Source: an uncultured Flavobacteriaceae bacterium
GTDB taxonomy: Bacteria > Bacteroidota > Bacteroidia > Flavobacteriales > Flavobacteriaceae
Assembly: GCA_943788095.1 (NCBI GenBank)
Contig: CALSOZ010000007.1
Span: 1 to 64,000, forward strand
DNA: 64,000 bases
Direction of reading: 5' to 3'
Shown here: positions 11,657-22,450 of the stretch, in pieces
How the letters are laid out: every line of letters starts with the position of its first letter
Numbering within the stretch: position 1 is the stretch's first letter
The notes under the pieces: generated by a model
Told to the model about the DNA's origin: nothing
The model's database searches: none
What the model saw: the letters and a program-made list of their open reading frames with translations, nothing else
Translations under genes and position numbers: made by a program

Positions 11657-12725
11657 TGTACAATAGATAAATGGCTAAACCCCCAAAAACGATGTTTGGA
11701 AACCAAACGGCCAGAAGTGGCGAAAAATCAGACTGTGCTGCCATGACTCCAAAAACCTTATCAAAAAAGACATAGATCATGGCGATTACGACTCCAAAAG
11801 CCAAGTTAACGCCCATCCCTCCTCTTCGTTTAATCGAAGACACTGCAACAGCTATTATAGTGAGTATAAATACCGATGCTGGTAAACTCCATTTTTTGTA
11901 TAATACTACTTTATATCGGTTGATATTAGACGAGCCACGAACTTCTTCTCGTGCAATGAAACGCGTTAACTCACTATATGTCAAGGTTTCGGCTACGTAT
12001 TTTGGCGGTGTTAAGTCTTCCAAATCAAAACTTAAAAGGGTGTCTTTTTGACGCTTAAAACTAATTTCATCATCCTCAGCTCCTATAGCTCGTTAATTAT
12101 AATTTGTTAGCAAATACGAACTGTCTTTTTCAACGTATCGAATTGAAGAGGCATGGATTTTATATTCTAATAGCTTGTTACCATTCAAAATGCTCTAGAG
12201 TGAAATTATTTCCTCGTTATTGTTGAGATATCAAAATTACTGACGTAGATATACTCGTCTTCATTAATCTGTCTGTAAATTTGCTGAGTATCAACAACCT
12301 TTCTGTTACTAAGATATTTGTAGGTAAACTCATTAAAGCCTTTACTCGCCATAGGCGTCCAATACATCCCTAAGCATTAGATGCCAAAGCAGCCACAATA
12401 GTGGCACCAATCATAGTAGGGTCTTAAAAATCTTGAAAACGACACTCCCGAACTTAGAAAGGCGACCACTTCGGTGTTATTGGCTAATTTGGAGGTAAAC
12501 CAAATCACCGATAAGAATAAAAATAATGGAAATAAAAGCGTCGCGAAATAAATGGTAAAATCAAAGTAATAGGAAGCGACATCCTCAAAAGGCACTTGAT
12601 GCTCTAGATATACTGTCTATTTTTTCGGCAAGATTCACCGTAATTCCTATGGGTATAAACAGGAGTAACATCATGAAAAATGTAAACAAATACCGCTTTA
12701 ATATGTACCAATCTAAAATTTTCAT
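11643..12725 (-). pseudogene. lptG: LptF/LptG-family permease with multiple frameshifts
   Basis: N-terminus MKILDWYILKRYLFTFFMMLLLFIPIGITVNLAEKID; then FTIYFATLLFPLFLFLSVIWFTSKLANNTEVVAFLSSGVSFSRFLRPY; C-terminus LTYSELTRFI...FGVMAAQSDFSPLLAVWFPNIVFGGLAIYLLYNAKR. Confidence 0.8.
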
Positions 12726-12728
12726 TTG

Positions 12729-13859
12729 TTATAAACGATTATCCATTTGTTTGACCATCATAGCTTTCCACGTTCCAAAATCACCTGCTAAAATATGTTT
12801 TCTAGCTTCGCGTGTTAGCCATAAATAAAAGCCTAAGTTATGAATTGTTGCGATTTGTTTTCCTAATAATTCGTTAACACTGAACAAATGTTTTAAATAT
12901 GCTTTTGAATACTCGGTATCTACAAACGTGATTCCCATTTCATCAATAGCAGAAAAATCGTCTTTCCATTTGTGATTTTTAATATTTATGGATCCATAGG
13001 CGGTAAACAACATTCCATTTCTGGCATTACGAGTTGGCATGACACAGTCGAACATATCGATTCCGAGTGCAATGTTTTCGAGAATATTTATAGGCGTTCC
13101 AACACCCATCAAATAACGTGGTTTATCTTCGGGAAGGATTTCACAAACTACATCGGTCATGGCGTACATTTCTTCGGCAGGCTCTCCTACCGAAAGGCCG
13201 CCAATGGCGTTTCCGACGGCGCCAGCATTGGCGATGTATTCAGCGGATTGTTTTCTTAAGTCTGTATAAGTACTTCCCTGAACAATTGGGAAAAATGCTT
13301 GACTATGATCGTATTTTAGAGGCGTTTTATCGAGATGATTGATACAGCGGTCTAACCAGCGATGGGTCATATGCATTGACCGTTTTGCATAATTATAATC
13401 ACAGGGGTAAGGCGTACATTCGTCAAAAGCCATGATGATATCAGCGCCAATACTTCGTTGAATTTCCATGACATTTTCAGGGGTAAACGTATGCATACTC
13501 CCATCTATATGACTTTTAAATTTAACCCCTTCTTCTTTAATTTTGCGATTGGCAGAAAGTGAATACACTTGATAGCCCCCAGAATCGGTCAGAATATTGC
13601 GATCCCAATTCATGAATTTATGAAGTCCGCCTGCTTTTTCTAATATATCTATTTGTGGTCGCAGAAATAAATGATAGGTGTTGGCTAAAATCACATCGGG
13701 GTTGATATCATTTTTAAGTTCTCGTTGATGCACGCCTTTTACAGTCCCCACAGTGCCAACGGGCATAAAAATAGGAGTTTCGATCACGCCATGATCTGTG
13801 GTTAAGGTGGCAGCTCTCGCTCTTGTGGCTGGGTCTTTTTTTAGTAAATCGAATTTCAA
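12729..13859 (-). CDS. tgt: queuine tRNA-ribosyltransferase
   Basis: 376-aa intact ORF with DSGGYQVYSLSANRKIKEEGVKFKSHIDGS, FDCVMPTRNARNGMLFT. Confidence 0.96.
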   Translation of the reverse strand: MKFDLLKKDPATRARAATLTTDHGVIETPIFMPVGTVGTVKGVHQRELKNDINPDVILANTYHLFLRPQIDILEKAGGLHKFMNWDRNILTDSGGYQVYSLSANRKIKEEGVKFKSHIDGSMHTFTPENVMEIQRSIGADIIMAFDECTPYPCDYNYAKRSMHMTHRWLDRCINHLDKTPLKYDHSQAFFPIVQGSTYTDLRKQSAEYIANAGAVGNAIGGLSVGEPAEEMYAMTDVVCEILPEDKPRYLMGVGTPINILENIALGIDMFDCVMPTRNARNGMLFTAYGSINIKNHKWKDDFSAIDEMGITFVDTEYSKAYLKHLFSVNELLGKQIATIHNLGFYLWLTREARKHILAGDFGTWKAMMVKQMDNRL

Positions 13860-13943
13860 ACTCTTAAAATTACATGGTTAATGGAAACACTATTTTAATG
13901 TGTAAAAGTAACTTTAATACCCTAAGCACAAAATTTCTGCACG

Positions 13944-14513
13944 CTATTCTTTACTTGATCGTGGCTTGTAGTTGATTAAATAATCGCCTTTGGGAGCACC
14001 TTCATCAAACGAACTTCCTTTTAATAACAATCGTGTTTTTTCGCGCGCTTCTTGATTGGTCCACCCTTCATATTCAATTCTGTAAAGTGCCGAAAACATT
14101 TGCGCACGGCCCACGCCATGGTAACAATGAATTAAGACCGGATAGTTAGAAGAATCGTCCATAATTTCTAGAAATTTATCGACGGTTTCTTGGGTAGGAA
14201 CTTGATCGGTGCCTAGGTTGAAATACGTGACCCCTTCTAACAGCTCAACCGCTTCTTTTTCGTCTGTCAGTTCCTGTGGGATTTCGGGGTTATTTACTTT
14301 GTCGAGTGTATGTGGAAATCGTAAATCAATAACACTTTTTAGTTGGTGATCTTCTACATAATCAGCGATTTTTTCAGGCGGAATTACGCCCGATTTGTAC
14401 ACCTTATTTTCTGAAATTTCTTTAAAGTTATAATTGAAGTGGACCTCATAAACGTATTTAGAAACACCTATAAGTATCACACTCAAAAGAAGAAGTCCTA
14501 TTTTTTTTTTCAT
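13944..14513 (-). CDS. membrane-anchored tyrosine/dual-specificity phosphatase
   Basis: N-terminal TM segment, then CX5R motif HCYHGVGRAQ. Confidence 0.8.
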   Translation of the reverse strand: MKKKIGLLLLSVILIGVSKYVYEVHFNYNFKEISENKVYKSGVIPPEKIADYVEDHQLKSVIDLRFPHTLDKVNNPEIPQELTDEKEAVELLEGVTYFNLGTDQVPTQETVDKFLEIMDDSSNYPVLIHCYHGVGRAQMFSALYRIEYEGWTNQEAREKTRLLLKGSSFDEGAPKGDYLINYKPRSSKE

Positions 14514-14529
14514 CGAAATTAAAATTTAA

Positions 14530-16458
14530 TTATAAGTTTCTGTCAATAATTCTATCAAAATAATCTTTTAAAAATGCCTTACAAGCCAACTCGACCTCGT
14601 TCATTTCTTCTGTACGGTTGGAAATTAAATTCCGTTCCAATCCTAAATCATTTATATCATAAAAACCAATGGCTTGTACGCCATCAAAGATACAAATTAT
14701 ATTCCCTTTGCTGTATTGATAATTTTGGCCGTTATGGTTGATAACGTAGGGCTGCATTTTGTGCTCGCTCGAATCAACTAAACTACGTCCCCAACTTCTA
14801 AATGGCTTCTGATATCCAACTAAATCCAAAATGGTAGGATAGATGTCTATTTGTTGCGCCAATTCATTATTTACGCCGATAAATTCCTCGTTTGGACTAT
14901 AAATCATAATAGGAACGGCATAGCGATTCATCATCTTATAGTATTCTTTATAATTCACTTGATTTGTATGATCGGCTGTAATGATAAAAATGGTGTTCTC
15001 AAACCAAGGCTCCTTTTTAGAGGCTTCAAAAAATTGTTTAAAGGCAAAATCAGTATAGCCTACACATTGATGCATTTGCACATCGCCTTTAGGAAATTGA
15101 CCTTCAAATTCCTCCGGAATAATATAAGGTTCATGAGACGTTACGGTGAAAATGGTCGCAAAAAATGGTTCGGTTTTAGCGTCTAAAATATCTTTGGTAA
15201 ACTGAAAAAATGGAGCGTCCCAAATCCCCCAAAACCCATCAAACAAGGCGTCGTTATTAAATTCTGTTTTACCATAATAATGATCAAATCCTAAAATATT
15301 TGAAAACCCTAAAAATCCCATAGAACCATTGGGTGCGCCATGGAAAAAGGAGGTGTCGTAGCCTTCTGAATTTAATACCGAAACCACCGATTCTACAGTT
15401 TGTTTTGTATAGGGGGAAGACGTAAAAGCATCTTTAAAAGACGGGATTCCTGCCAACACAGAAGACATGCCGTGTATGGACTTCCTTCCGTTGGCAAAGG
15501 CATTATTGAAAATCAAACTTTTTGTCGCTAATGAATCTAAAAAGGGCGTATAACTCACATAGTCAGGGATTTGAGTTGGATTATTAAAAGCACCCATATA
15601 TTCTCTGCTAAAGCTTTCTGTAATAAAAACAACAATATTTGGCTTTGTCTTTACTTCGTTGGTGTATTGCTTTATGGGTTGGATTAAACGATCAATTTCT
15701 GATTGCGAAATTTCGAAAGGTACTTTTTTAAAGGTTATTTTATTGAAGGTTCTAATAATTGCAAAAGGTGTGTTTAGTACAAAATCTGCATGTTGAATTT
15801 TAGTAACATGACGATTCGCGTCTACCAAATTAATGGGGCGAGTACTCTTTTTAAAATCACTTCGTATCCCTCCGATCATCAGCGTTGCCATAATCAAAAA
15901 TGAAACTACAGAGGTGATTAGGTATGAAATAAGGCCCTTTGGATAGGGTTTAGATTTTACGGAGATTTTTTTATAGAGGTAAATCCATACGATTGTAACC
16001 AGAAAAAACAAAAGAAAAACATGCCAATAACTCACCGCAAAGCGAAGCAGCATTTGTACTTTATTCTGTTCGTTTTCAATCACTGCCCATTCGGAAACGG
16101 TGGTTCTGTTATAGTTGTATTTATAATAAATTAAATCCACAAAATTAAAAGCCATTCCAATCAAATTGGTGAGGAAGTAGATAAAAAACAAAACCTTTTG
16201 ATAGGTTTTATGGGTGTTTATCCAAAACGGTAGCATGGAAAGCACTACAAATAAACTGTTTAAGTAGAATATGGCTGTCGTGTCAAAGGCCAGTCCATGA
16301 TAACTCAATCTTAGATACTCGCCAAGCGAATCAATTTCTAAAAGAGAAAAATTGTATAAAAAAAATAAAAAACGACTTACTGCATAAAACAAATAAACAA
16401 GTAACAGTCTATATATCATTACTTTATACTCGTGTAATCTGAAGAATTGTAGCATCAA
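14530..16458 (-). CDS. LTA synthase-family membrane sulfatase
   Basis: 642 aa: several N-terminal TM segments, then alkaline-phosphatase-superfamily domain (PNIVVFITESFSREYMGAFN...SIHGMSSVLAGIPS...FIITADHTNQV). Confidence 0.87.
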   Translation of the reverse strand: MMLQFFRLHEYKVMIYRLLLVYLFYAVSRFLFFLYNFSLLEIDSLGEYLRLSYHGLAFDTTAIFYLNSLFVVLSMLPFWINTHKTYQKVLFFIYFLTNLIGMAFNFVDLIYYKYNYNRTTVSEWAVIENEQNKVQMLLRFAVSYWHVFLLFFLVTIVWIYLYKKISVKSKPYPKGLISYLITSVVSFLIMATLMIGGIRSDFKKSTRPINLVDANRHVTKIQHADFVLNTPFAIIRTFNKITFKKVPFEISQSEIDRLIQPIKQYTNEVKTKPNIVVFITESFSREYMGAFNNPTQIPDYVSYTPFLDSLATKSLIFNNAFANGRKSIHGMSSVLAGIPSFKDAFTSSPYTKQTVESVVSVLNSEGYDTSFFHGAPNGSMGFLGFSNILGFDHYYGKTEFNNDALFDGFWGIWDAPFFQFTKDILDAKTEPFFATIFTVTSHEPYIIPEEFEGQFPKGDVQMHQCVGYTDFAFKQFFEASKKEPWFENTIFIITADHTNQVNYKEYYKMMNRYAVPIMIYSPNEEFIGVNNELAQQIDIYPTILDLVGYQKPFRSWGRSLVDSSEHKMQPYVINHNGQNYQYSKGNIICIFDGVQAIGFYDINDLGLERNLISNRTEEMNEVELACKAFLKDYFDRIIDRNL

Positions 16459-16579
16459 AAAAAATTAAAAAATAGTTCAAAAATAAGTGTAAAAATAGAA
16501 AAGAAATTACACATATAAATGCAAGGAACATCTTTTTATAAATTGTTAGTTATTTTATGAAATTTACAAGACTAAATAT

Positions 16580-16609
16580 TTTGTCTATTTAAAATTAGAA
16601 TTATCTTTG
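16580..16609 (+). promoter_or_regulatory. putative transketolase promoter
   Basis: TTTG (16580-16583), 18 nt, TATCTTTG (16602-16609), upstream of the ATG at 16643. Confidence 0.5.
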
Positions 16610-16642
16610 AAAATCGATTTTTTAACATCTAAAACCTAGCCA

Positions 16643-17485
16643 ATGTCGAATGAAAATTTAAAAGATTTAACAACCCAAGTTCGTAGAGATATTTTACGAA
16701 TGGTTCACAAAGTAAACTCTGGTCATCCAGGTGGTTCATTGGGCTGTGCAGAATTTCTAGTTGCTCTTTATACGAACATCATGGATCGCAAAGAAGGATT
16801 TGACATGGATGGCATCAATGAGGATTTATTTTTTCTATCAAATGGGCATATTTCACCTGTCTTTTACAGCGTTTTAGCACATTCAGGTTATTTTCCTGTG
16901 GAAGAATTAAACACCTTTAGATTATTAAACTCAAGGTTACAAGGACATCCTACAACACATGAAGGACTTCCAGGTGTACGAATTGCTTCTGGATCTTTGG
17001 GTCAAGGGCTTTCTGTGGCTTTAGGAGCTGCACAAACAAAAAAACTAAATAACGATTCGAGTCTTATTTATACGCTTCACGGCGATGGTGAATTACAAGA
17101 AGGTCAAAATTGGGAAGCGATTATGTATGCTTCTGCAAAAAATATTGACAACTTAATAGCAACCATCGATTTAAACGGCAAACAAATTGATGGCGCTACA
17201 GACGATGTGCTTCCAATGGGAAGTATCAAAGGAAAGTTTGAAGCTTTTGATTGGACGGTTATCGAAATTGAAAACGGGAATGATATAGAGGCTATTTTGG
17301 CAGGGATGGCAACAGCCAAAGCTGCGACTGGAAAAGGAAAGCCCGTATGTGTCCTCCTTAAAACGATGATGGGCAATGGAGTCGATTTTATGATGCATAC
17401 ACATGCATGGCATGGAAAAGCGCCTAACGACGAACAATTGGCTGACGCCTTAAATCAAAACCCAGAAACCTTAGGAGACTATTAA
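16643..17485 (+). CDS. transketolase, N-terminal (TPP-binding) subunit
   Basis: VNSGHPGGSLGCAEFLVALYTNIM...GHPTTHEGLPGVRIASGSLGQGLSVALGAA...HGDGELQEGQNWEA. Confidence 0.93.
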   Translation: MSNENLKDLTTQVRRDILRMVHKVNSGHPGGSLGCAEFLVALYTNIMDRKEGFDMDGINEDLFFLSNGHISPVFYSVLAHSGYFPVEELNTFRLLNSRLQGHPTTHEGLPGVRIASGSLGQGLSVALGAAQTKKLNNDSSLIYTLHGDGELQEGQNWEAIMYASAKNIDNLIATIDLNGKQIDGATDDVLPMGSIKGKFEAFDWTVIEIENGNDIEAILAGMATAKAATGKGKPVCVLLKTMMGNGVDFMMHTHAWHGKAPNDEQLADALNQNPETLGDY

Positions 17486-17503
17486 ATTCAAAACCAAGAA
17501 AAA

Positions 17504-18458
17504 ATGAAAACTTACACATATACAGAGAAAAAAGATACGAGAAGTGGTTTTGGAGCAGGTCTTGCAGAACTTGGAAGAACCAATCCAAATGTCGTCGCAC
17601 TTTGTGCAGATTTGATTGGATCCTTGAAAATGAATCAATTTATTGACGAAAATCCAGAGCGTTTCTTTCAAATTGGAATTGCTGAAGCCAATATGATGGG
17701 CATTGCAGCAGGATTAACCATTGGAGGTAAAATACCTTTCACGGGAACTTTTGCTAATTTTTCTACCGGACGTGTTTATGATCAAATCAGACAGTCTATT
17801 GCGTATTCTGATAAAAATGTAAAAATCTGTGCATCGCATGCCGGATTAACTTTAGGAGAAGATGGGGCAACGCATCAAATTTTAGAAGACATTGGTCTTA
17901 TGAAAATGCTTCCTGGAATGGTGGTCATTAATACCTGTGATTATAACCAAACCAAAGCAGCTACTATAGCGATCGCCGATTATGAAGGGCCTGTCGTATC
18001 TAAGATTTGGACGACCTGCAGTGCCTGTCTTCACACCTGCAGATCAAGTCTTTGAAATCGGGAAAGCCATTCAACTTCAAGAAGGTTCTGATGTCACAAT
18101 TGTAGCAACAGGACATCTTGTTTGGGAAGCACTTGAAGCGGCTAAAGTATTGCACGAACAAGGCATTTCTGCAGAAGTGATCAACATCCACACCATTAAA
18201 CCTTTAGACGATAAAGCTATAATAGATTCTGTTGCCAAAACAGGCTGTATTGTCACTGCCGAAGAACACAACTTCTTAGGAGGTTTGGGCGAAAGTGTAG
18301 CGAGAGTCTTGGCACTTCACCATCCAACTCCACAAGAATTTGTGGCGACGAATGATACGTTTGGCGAATCTGGGACGCCTGCGCAACTGATGGAAAAATA
18401 CGGCTTAAACAGTGATAGCATTGTTGAGAAAGTCCTTAAAGTTATAAAGAGAAAGTAA
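17504..18458 (+). CDS. transketolase, C-terminal subunit, frameshifted near 17995
   Basis: ORFs 17504..18055 and 17982..18458; GTCGTATCTAAGATTTGG with one G removed reads [15 protein letters not shown]. Confidence 0.92.
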
Positions 18459-18483
18459 TACGCTTTACAAACTATTTTAACTA

Positions 18484-18516
18484 AAAAAGAGTCGCAATTG
18501 CGACTCTTTTTTTATG
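18484..18516. terminator. bidirectional intrinsic terminator
   Basis: AAAGAGTCGCAATTGCGACTCTTTTTTT between convergent genes. Confidence 0.85.
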
Positions 18517-18531
18517 TGTATCTGTTAATGT

Positions 18532-19583
18532 TTAATTGACCTTTTGAGACTCAGTCGCATCTAAATAATTTGGGATTCCATTGCCGTTGGTGTCAACCAA
18601 GGTAACAAGGTGTGCATAGTAAGTACCGTCATTTTTTTCCTTAATAGCTGTAAAAAACTGCATATTGTTCAACGAAACCTCCTGAATTTCATTTTTAAGA
18701 TCCGCTAAAGATGTATTAGTGTATTTGGTAACTTCAACTTCATTAGCCGTATTTGTGCCATCACCATCATCGTCAGGATCTGCGAAATCGGGCGTTAAAT
18801 CGCCATCGGTATCATTATTAAACAAATCAAAATCACCATCAACATCTTCATTTGCAGGATAAGAAATATCTTCAAGATAAGAAGATACATAATCCCCATC
18901 GTGATCATTCACTTCGGCTTGTAATAGTTCGAACTTGAAAATCAAATTAGAATAAGAAGGGATCGAGGGTAAGTAATCGGCAAAATATCCTAGTCCGGAG
19001 GGTAAGAACATTGCCCCCATTCCATAATCAAAGAACCCGACGGTACCATCTGGATTTGAGCCAAAAGAACTCGCGACATTAAACTCCGGCAGGACTCGAT
19101 TCCAACCAGCAACAACATAAACTAAGTCAAAATTAACAGGGTTAGAAGAGCTATCAAACGTTGTGCCATCTTCTAATGACCCCGAGTAATTGACTCGGAC
19201 TTTATCAGAAAACACAGGAGACGATGCGCCACCTCCTTGATTAATTTTTAAAATATAATATACATATTTAACATCCTTGTAAGTCGTTGTTTTAGTTTCA
19301 ACCGCTCTATTAATTTGGTAGCATCCGAAGGAACTGTTTCGCCTTCTAAAAGCGTTGTAAAAACCAAATCGTCAACCGTAGGATTTTCTAAAGCATTTAT
19401 TTCAGTCGAGTTGTAATAATGAGTGTTCAAATAAATTAGTAATGCATCTCCATCTACAACTTGTTGTTCCGTACGATCGTTTTCTACTACCGCAGGGGCA
19501 TCACCTCGCATTATCATCATCGTCACAAGACATGACGCCACAATCATTAAAGAAATAAAAAGAATGTTATAATTAAATTTCAT
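18532..19583 (-). CDS. FKBP-type peptidyl-prolyl isomerase with acidic repeat, frameshifted near 19285
   Basis: 19248..19583 (signal peptide/lipobox N-terminus) joins 18532..19215 via KTTTYKDVKYVYYILKINQGGG. FKBP-like FSDKVRVNYSGSLEDGTTFDSS; D-rich DVDGDFDLFNNDTDGDLTPDFADPDDDGDG. Confidence 0.82.
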
Positions 19584-19659
19584 AAAGCTATATTTGATGG
19601 CGCAAGATACAATTTTATACTATTTTTGTAAGGAACATTAACGTTGTTTTAAACATTTT

Positions 19660-20040
19660 ATGAGAATTGATAAATATTTATGGTGTGTTCGATATTTCAA
19701 GACCCGTAATATCGCAACTACTGCTTGTAAAAAAGGACATGTAAAGGTCAATGATGCCGCTGTAAAACCCAGTAGAGAGGTCTATCCAACGGACCAACTA
19801 ATCGTCCGTATTAATCAAGTGAATTATCAATTAACGGTTCAGGACATTCCTCCCAGCCGAGTTGGGGCTAAACTGGTTGATATTTACCGGACTGATACCA
19901 CTCCAAAATCGGAGTTTGAAGCACAAGAGTTATTAAAATATTCTAAAGATTATTACCGCCAAAAAGGCGAAGGACGCCCCACCAAAAAAGACCGTCGCGA
20001 AATTGATGGCTATCTTGAAAGCGATGAAAAAGAGGATTAA
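19660..20040 (+). CDS. S4-domain RNA-binding protein (Hsp15-like)
   Basis: MRIDKYLWCVRYFKTRNIATTACKKGHVKVNDAAVKPSREV. Confidence 0.9.
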   Translation: MRIDKYLWCVRYFKTRNIATTACKKGHVKVNDAAVKPSREVYPTDQLIVRINQVNYQLTVQDIPPSRVGAKLVDIYRTDTTPKSEFEAQELLKYSKDYYRQKGEGRPTKKDRREIDGYLESDEKED

Positions 20041-20079
20041 TCCCAATAGAATAAAATCAGTTTTTTTATCTTTGAACAA

Positions 20080-20577
20080 ATGAACACTATGGCTTTAACT
20101 GAAAATTGTATTTTAAACCACGACGAAATAAATCATAAAGTAAAACGAATTGCTTATCAGATTTATGAGTCAAATGTGGAAGAACAAGAAATTATTATTG
20201 CTGGAATAGCGTCTAATGGTTATTTGTTTGCTGAAAAGCTGTGCGCCTCTTTGGAGGAAATTTGCGATATCAAACCAGTACTTTGTAAGGTTGAAATTGA
20301 TAAGAAAAATCCAACAAACCCCATAACAACGTCTCTAACTAAAGAAGAATACACCCATAAATCATTAGTTTTAGTGGATGATGTTTTAAATTCAGGAACC
20401 ACTTTAATTTATGGCGTGAAACATTTTTTAGATGTGCCATTAAAGCAATTTAAAACAGCCGTTTTGGTAAATCGAAATCACAAGAAATACCCTGTCAAAG
20501 CCGATTTTAAAGGGATCTCATTATCCACTTCTTTAAATGAGCATGTGGATGTCATTTTTAAAGGAAAAATCGAATAA
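20080..20577 (+). CDS. phosphoribosyltransferase-domain protein
   Basis: 165 aa with PRPP-binding motif VLVDDVLNSGTT. Confidence 0.85.
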   Translation: MNTMALTENCILNHDEINHKVKRIAYQIYESNVEEQEIIIAGIASNGYLFAEKLCASLEEICDIKPVLCKVEIDKKNPTNPITTSLTKEEYTHKSLVLVDDVLNSGTTLIYGVKHFLDVPLKQFKTAVLVNRNHKKYPVKADFKGISLSTSLNEHVDVIFKGKIE

Positions 20578-20584
20578 AGTTGTC

Positions 20585-21098
20585 CTAAACTAATTTTGAT
20601 TCTTGTGGCCTCAACATTAGCTTCCATTGTTTGATTGTCTGTTTGACACTTACTTTTGATTGATTGTAATAAAACGAACGTTCAAATAAATGTTTGGCTA
20701 TAAACTCTGGAATAGCTTCTTCTTCGAGATGTGCAATTAAAGGTCGAGTCGATTTTTCGTTGACAAGCGTTGTGTTAATTCCGACTACGGATGCTTTTAA
20801 GATAACCGTCATTACATTAGGGTGTTCATTCAAAAAGCCATGGTATCACCAAAACAAGGCGTTCCTCCTCCCAATGCTAATACTAAGAATCGAATGATTA
20901 CAAAGTTGTTTCACTGGCTTTGGCTTCAATGATCGAAAATAAATTTCTCCTTTAGAATTAAAAACTCTGGCAACTGTATACTTTTCTTTTGTTCAATGTA
21001 TCATCTAAATCCAAAAATCTTAAACTCTAATTTTTTTGCAAGATTCGTCCAGTAGTAGACTTTCCAGAACCCATATACCCTAATAAAACAACGATCAT
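20585..21098 (-). CDS. aroK: shikimate kinase, multiple frameshifts in N-terminal half
   Basis: Minus strand: MIVVLLGYMGSGKSTTGRILAKKLEF, LDLDD, ALGGGTPCFGDTMAFLNEHPNVMTVILKAS...EKSTRPLIA across different frames. Confidence 0.8.
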
Positions 21099-21172
21099 AA
21101 TTCTCTAAAAATTTGATTATAAGCCTCCTAAATTTAACTACAACAAAAAAACAAAAAATAATTTAAAAAAGC

Positions 21173-21203
21173 ATTGTTTAATTAATTAATCCCTCTATAT
21201 TTG
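21173..21203 (+). promoter_or_regulatory. tRNA-Lys promoter (Bacteroidetes type)
   Basis: ATTG (21173-21176), exactly 19 nt, TATATTTG (21196-21203), then GCAGCCGC as in both rrn promoters. Confidence 0.75.
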
Positions 21204-21226
21204 CAGCCGCATTAGAGAAATCAAAT

Positions 21227-21299
21227 GACCTGGTAGCTCAGTTGGTAGAGCATCTCCCTTTTAAGGAGAGGGTCCTGGGTTCGAGCCCCAGCCAGGTCA
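21227..21299 (+). tRNA. tRNA-Lys(TTT)
   Basis: GACCTGGTAGCTCAGTTGGTAGAGCATCTCCCTTTTAAGGAGAGGGTCCTGGGTTCGAGCCCCAGCCAGGTCA; anticodon TTT. Confidence 0.97.
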
Positions 21300-21332
21300 C
21301 AAAAAGTTAAGCAAATTGCTTAACTTTTTTTT
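21300..21332 (+). terminator. hairpin plus T-run after tRNA-Lys
   Basis: AAAAAGTTAAGCAAATTGCTTAACTTTTTTTTT. Confidence 0.7.
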
Positions 21333-21352
21333 TACATTTATACATTCATTAT

Positions 21353-21436
21353 GCGCACGTGGCGGAATTGGTAGACGCGCTAGCTTGAGGGGCTAGTGGA
21401 CATTAGTCCGTGGAAGTTCGAGTCTTCTCGTGCGCA
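21353..21436 (+). tRNA. tRNA-Leu(GAG)
   Basis: GCGCACGTGGCGGAATTGGTAGACGCGCTAGCTTGAGGGGCTAG...GTTCGAGTCTTCTCGTGCGCA; long variable arm; anticodon GAG. Confidence 0.95.
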
Positions 21437-21509
21437 CTTTTTGACGTTTTTACACATTCTGCTTTGTTTTTAATTTTTTTTAGGTTAATTTAGTTTAACC
21501 AAATCTATG

Positions 21510-22400
21510 AATAACATGAACACATTAAACCGTTTAGTATTAAAGATCTCGAAAATCTTACTGGTATTAAAGCACATACGATTCGTATTTGGGAAAAACG
21601 TTACAATCTTCTTAGCCCCAAACGATCGGACACTAATATAAGAAGTTACGACTTTAGCCAGCTTTCGAAAACTTCTAAACGTTACTATCTTAATACACTA
21701 ATGGTTTAAAATATCCAAAATAGCAACGCTTAAGAATCTGATATTCCTGCTTTAGTAAGAGAAATTGCATCTACAGGCAAATGTTGAAAATCATGCCATT
21801 AATGCCTTTAAACTATCAATGCTTAATTTTGATCAAGCTCTTTTTTACAACACCTATAATCTTTGTAGAAGAAATAAGTCTTTCGGGAATATATTTTATG
21901 ATATATTTATTCCTCTTACTTACAAGAATTAGGATTGTTATGGCAAACACACACTATTACACCTGCCCATGAACATTTTATATACACTGATATACGTCAA
22001 AAAATATTAATTAATATTGAACAGCTCCAAAGTTTAAACCAAATCCTAACCAAAACATTTGTCTCTTTTTACCGATAAATGAAATACATGATATTGGTCT
22101 TTTATTTTTAAACTATGACCAGATTAGTAAGGCATACTCACACGATATTTTTAGGCGAAAGCGTCCCAATGGAAGAGCCTTGCTGATATTCTTAACTTAT
22201 TACGATGAATTACCTTTTTATCATATTTTACTATTAAGCCATTGAAAGAAGAGATTGATAATTACTTGATGATTTTAGTAATACCTCTAATAAAAATCCG
22301 ATAATGCTGTTTTATTGGAAACATTTAAGGATTTCAATGCTAAATAGCTCAAAACAAATGAAACTATTCCTTCATAGAAAATTTAGTTAAAGATTTGTAA
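21510..22400 (+). pseudogene. MerR-family regulator, heavily frameshifted
   Basis: SIKDLENLTGIKAHTIRIWEKRYNLLSPKRSDTNIRSYD readable across frames; no intact ORF. Boundaries approximate. Confidence 0.65.
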
Positions 22401-22450
22401 AAAACGTTACACATACTAATGTATTGTCTTTTACCTATTTTTATAAGCAA

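Noticed and set aside
17982-18055. Programmed frameshift in the transketolase C-terminal subunit
   Set aside because: A single extra G in GTCGTATCTAAG restores the frame; consistent with sequence error in this region.
21781-21972. 63-aa ORF MLKIMPLMPLNYQ... as a gene
   Set aside because: Lies in the degenerate merR-like region and is a chance open frame.
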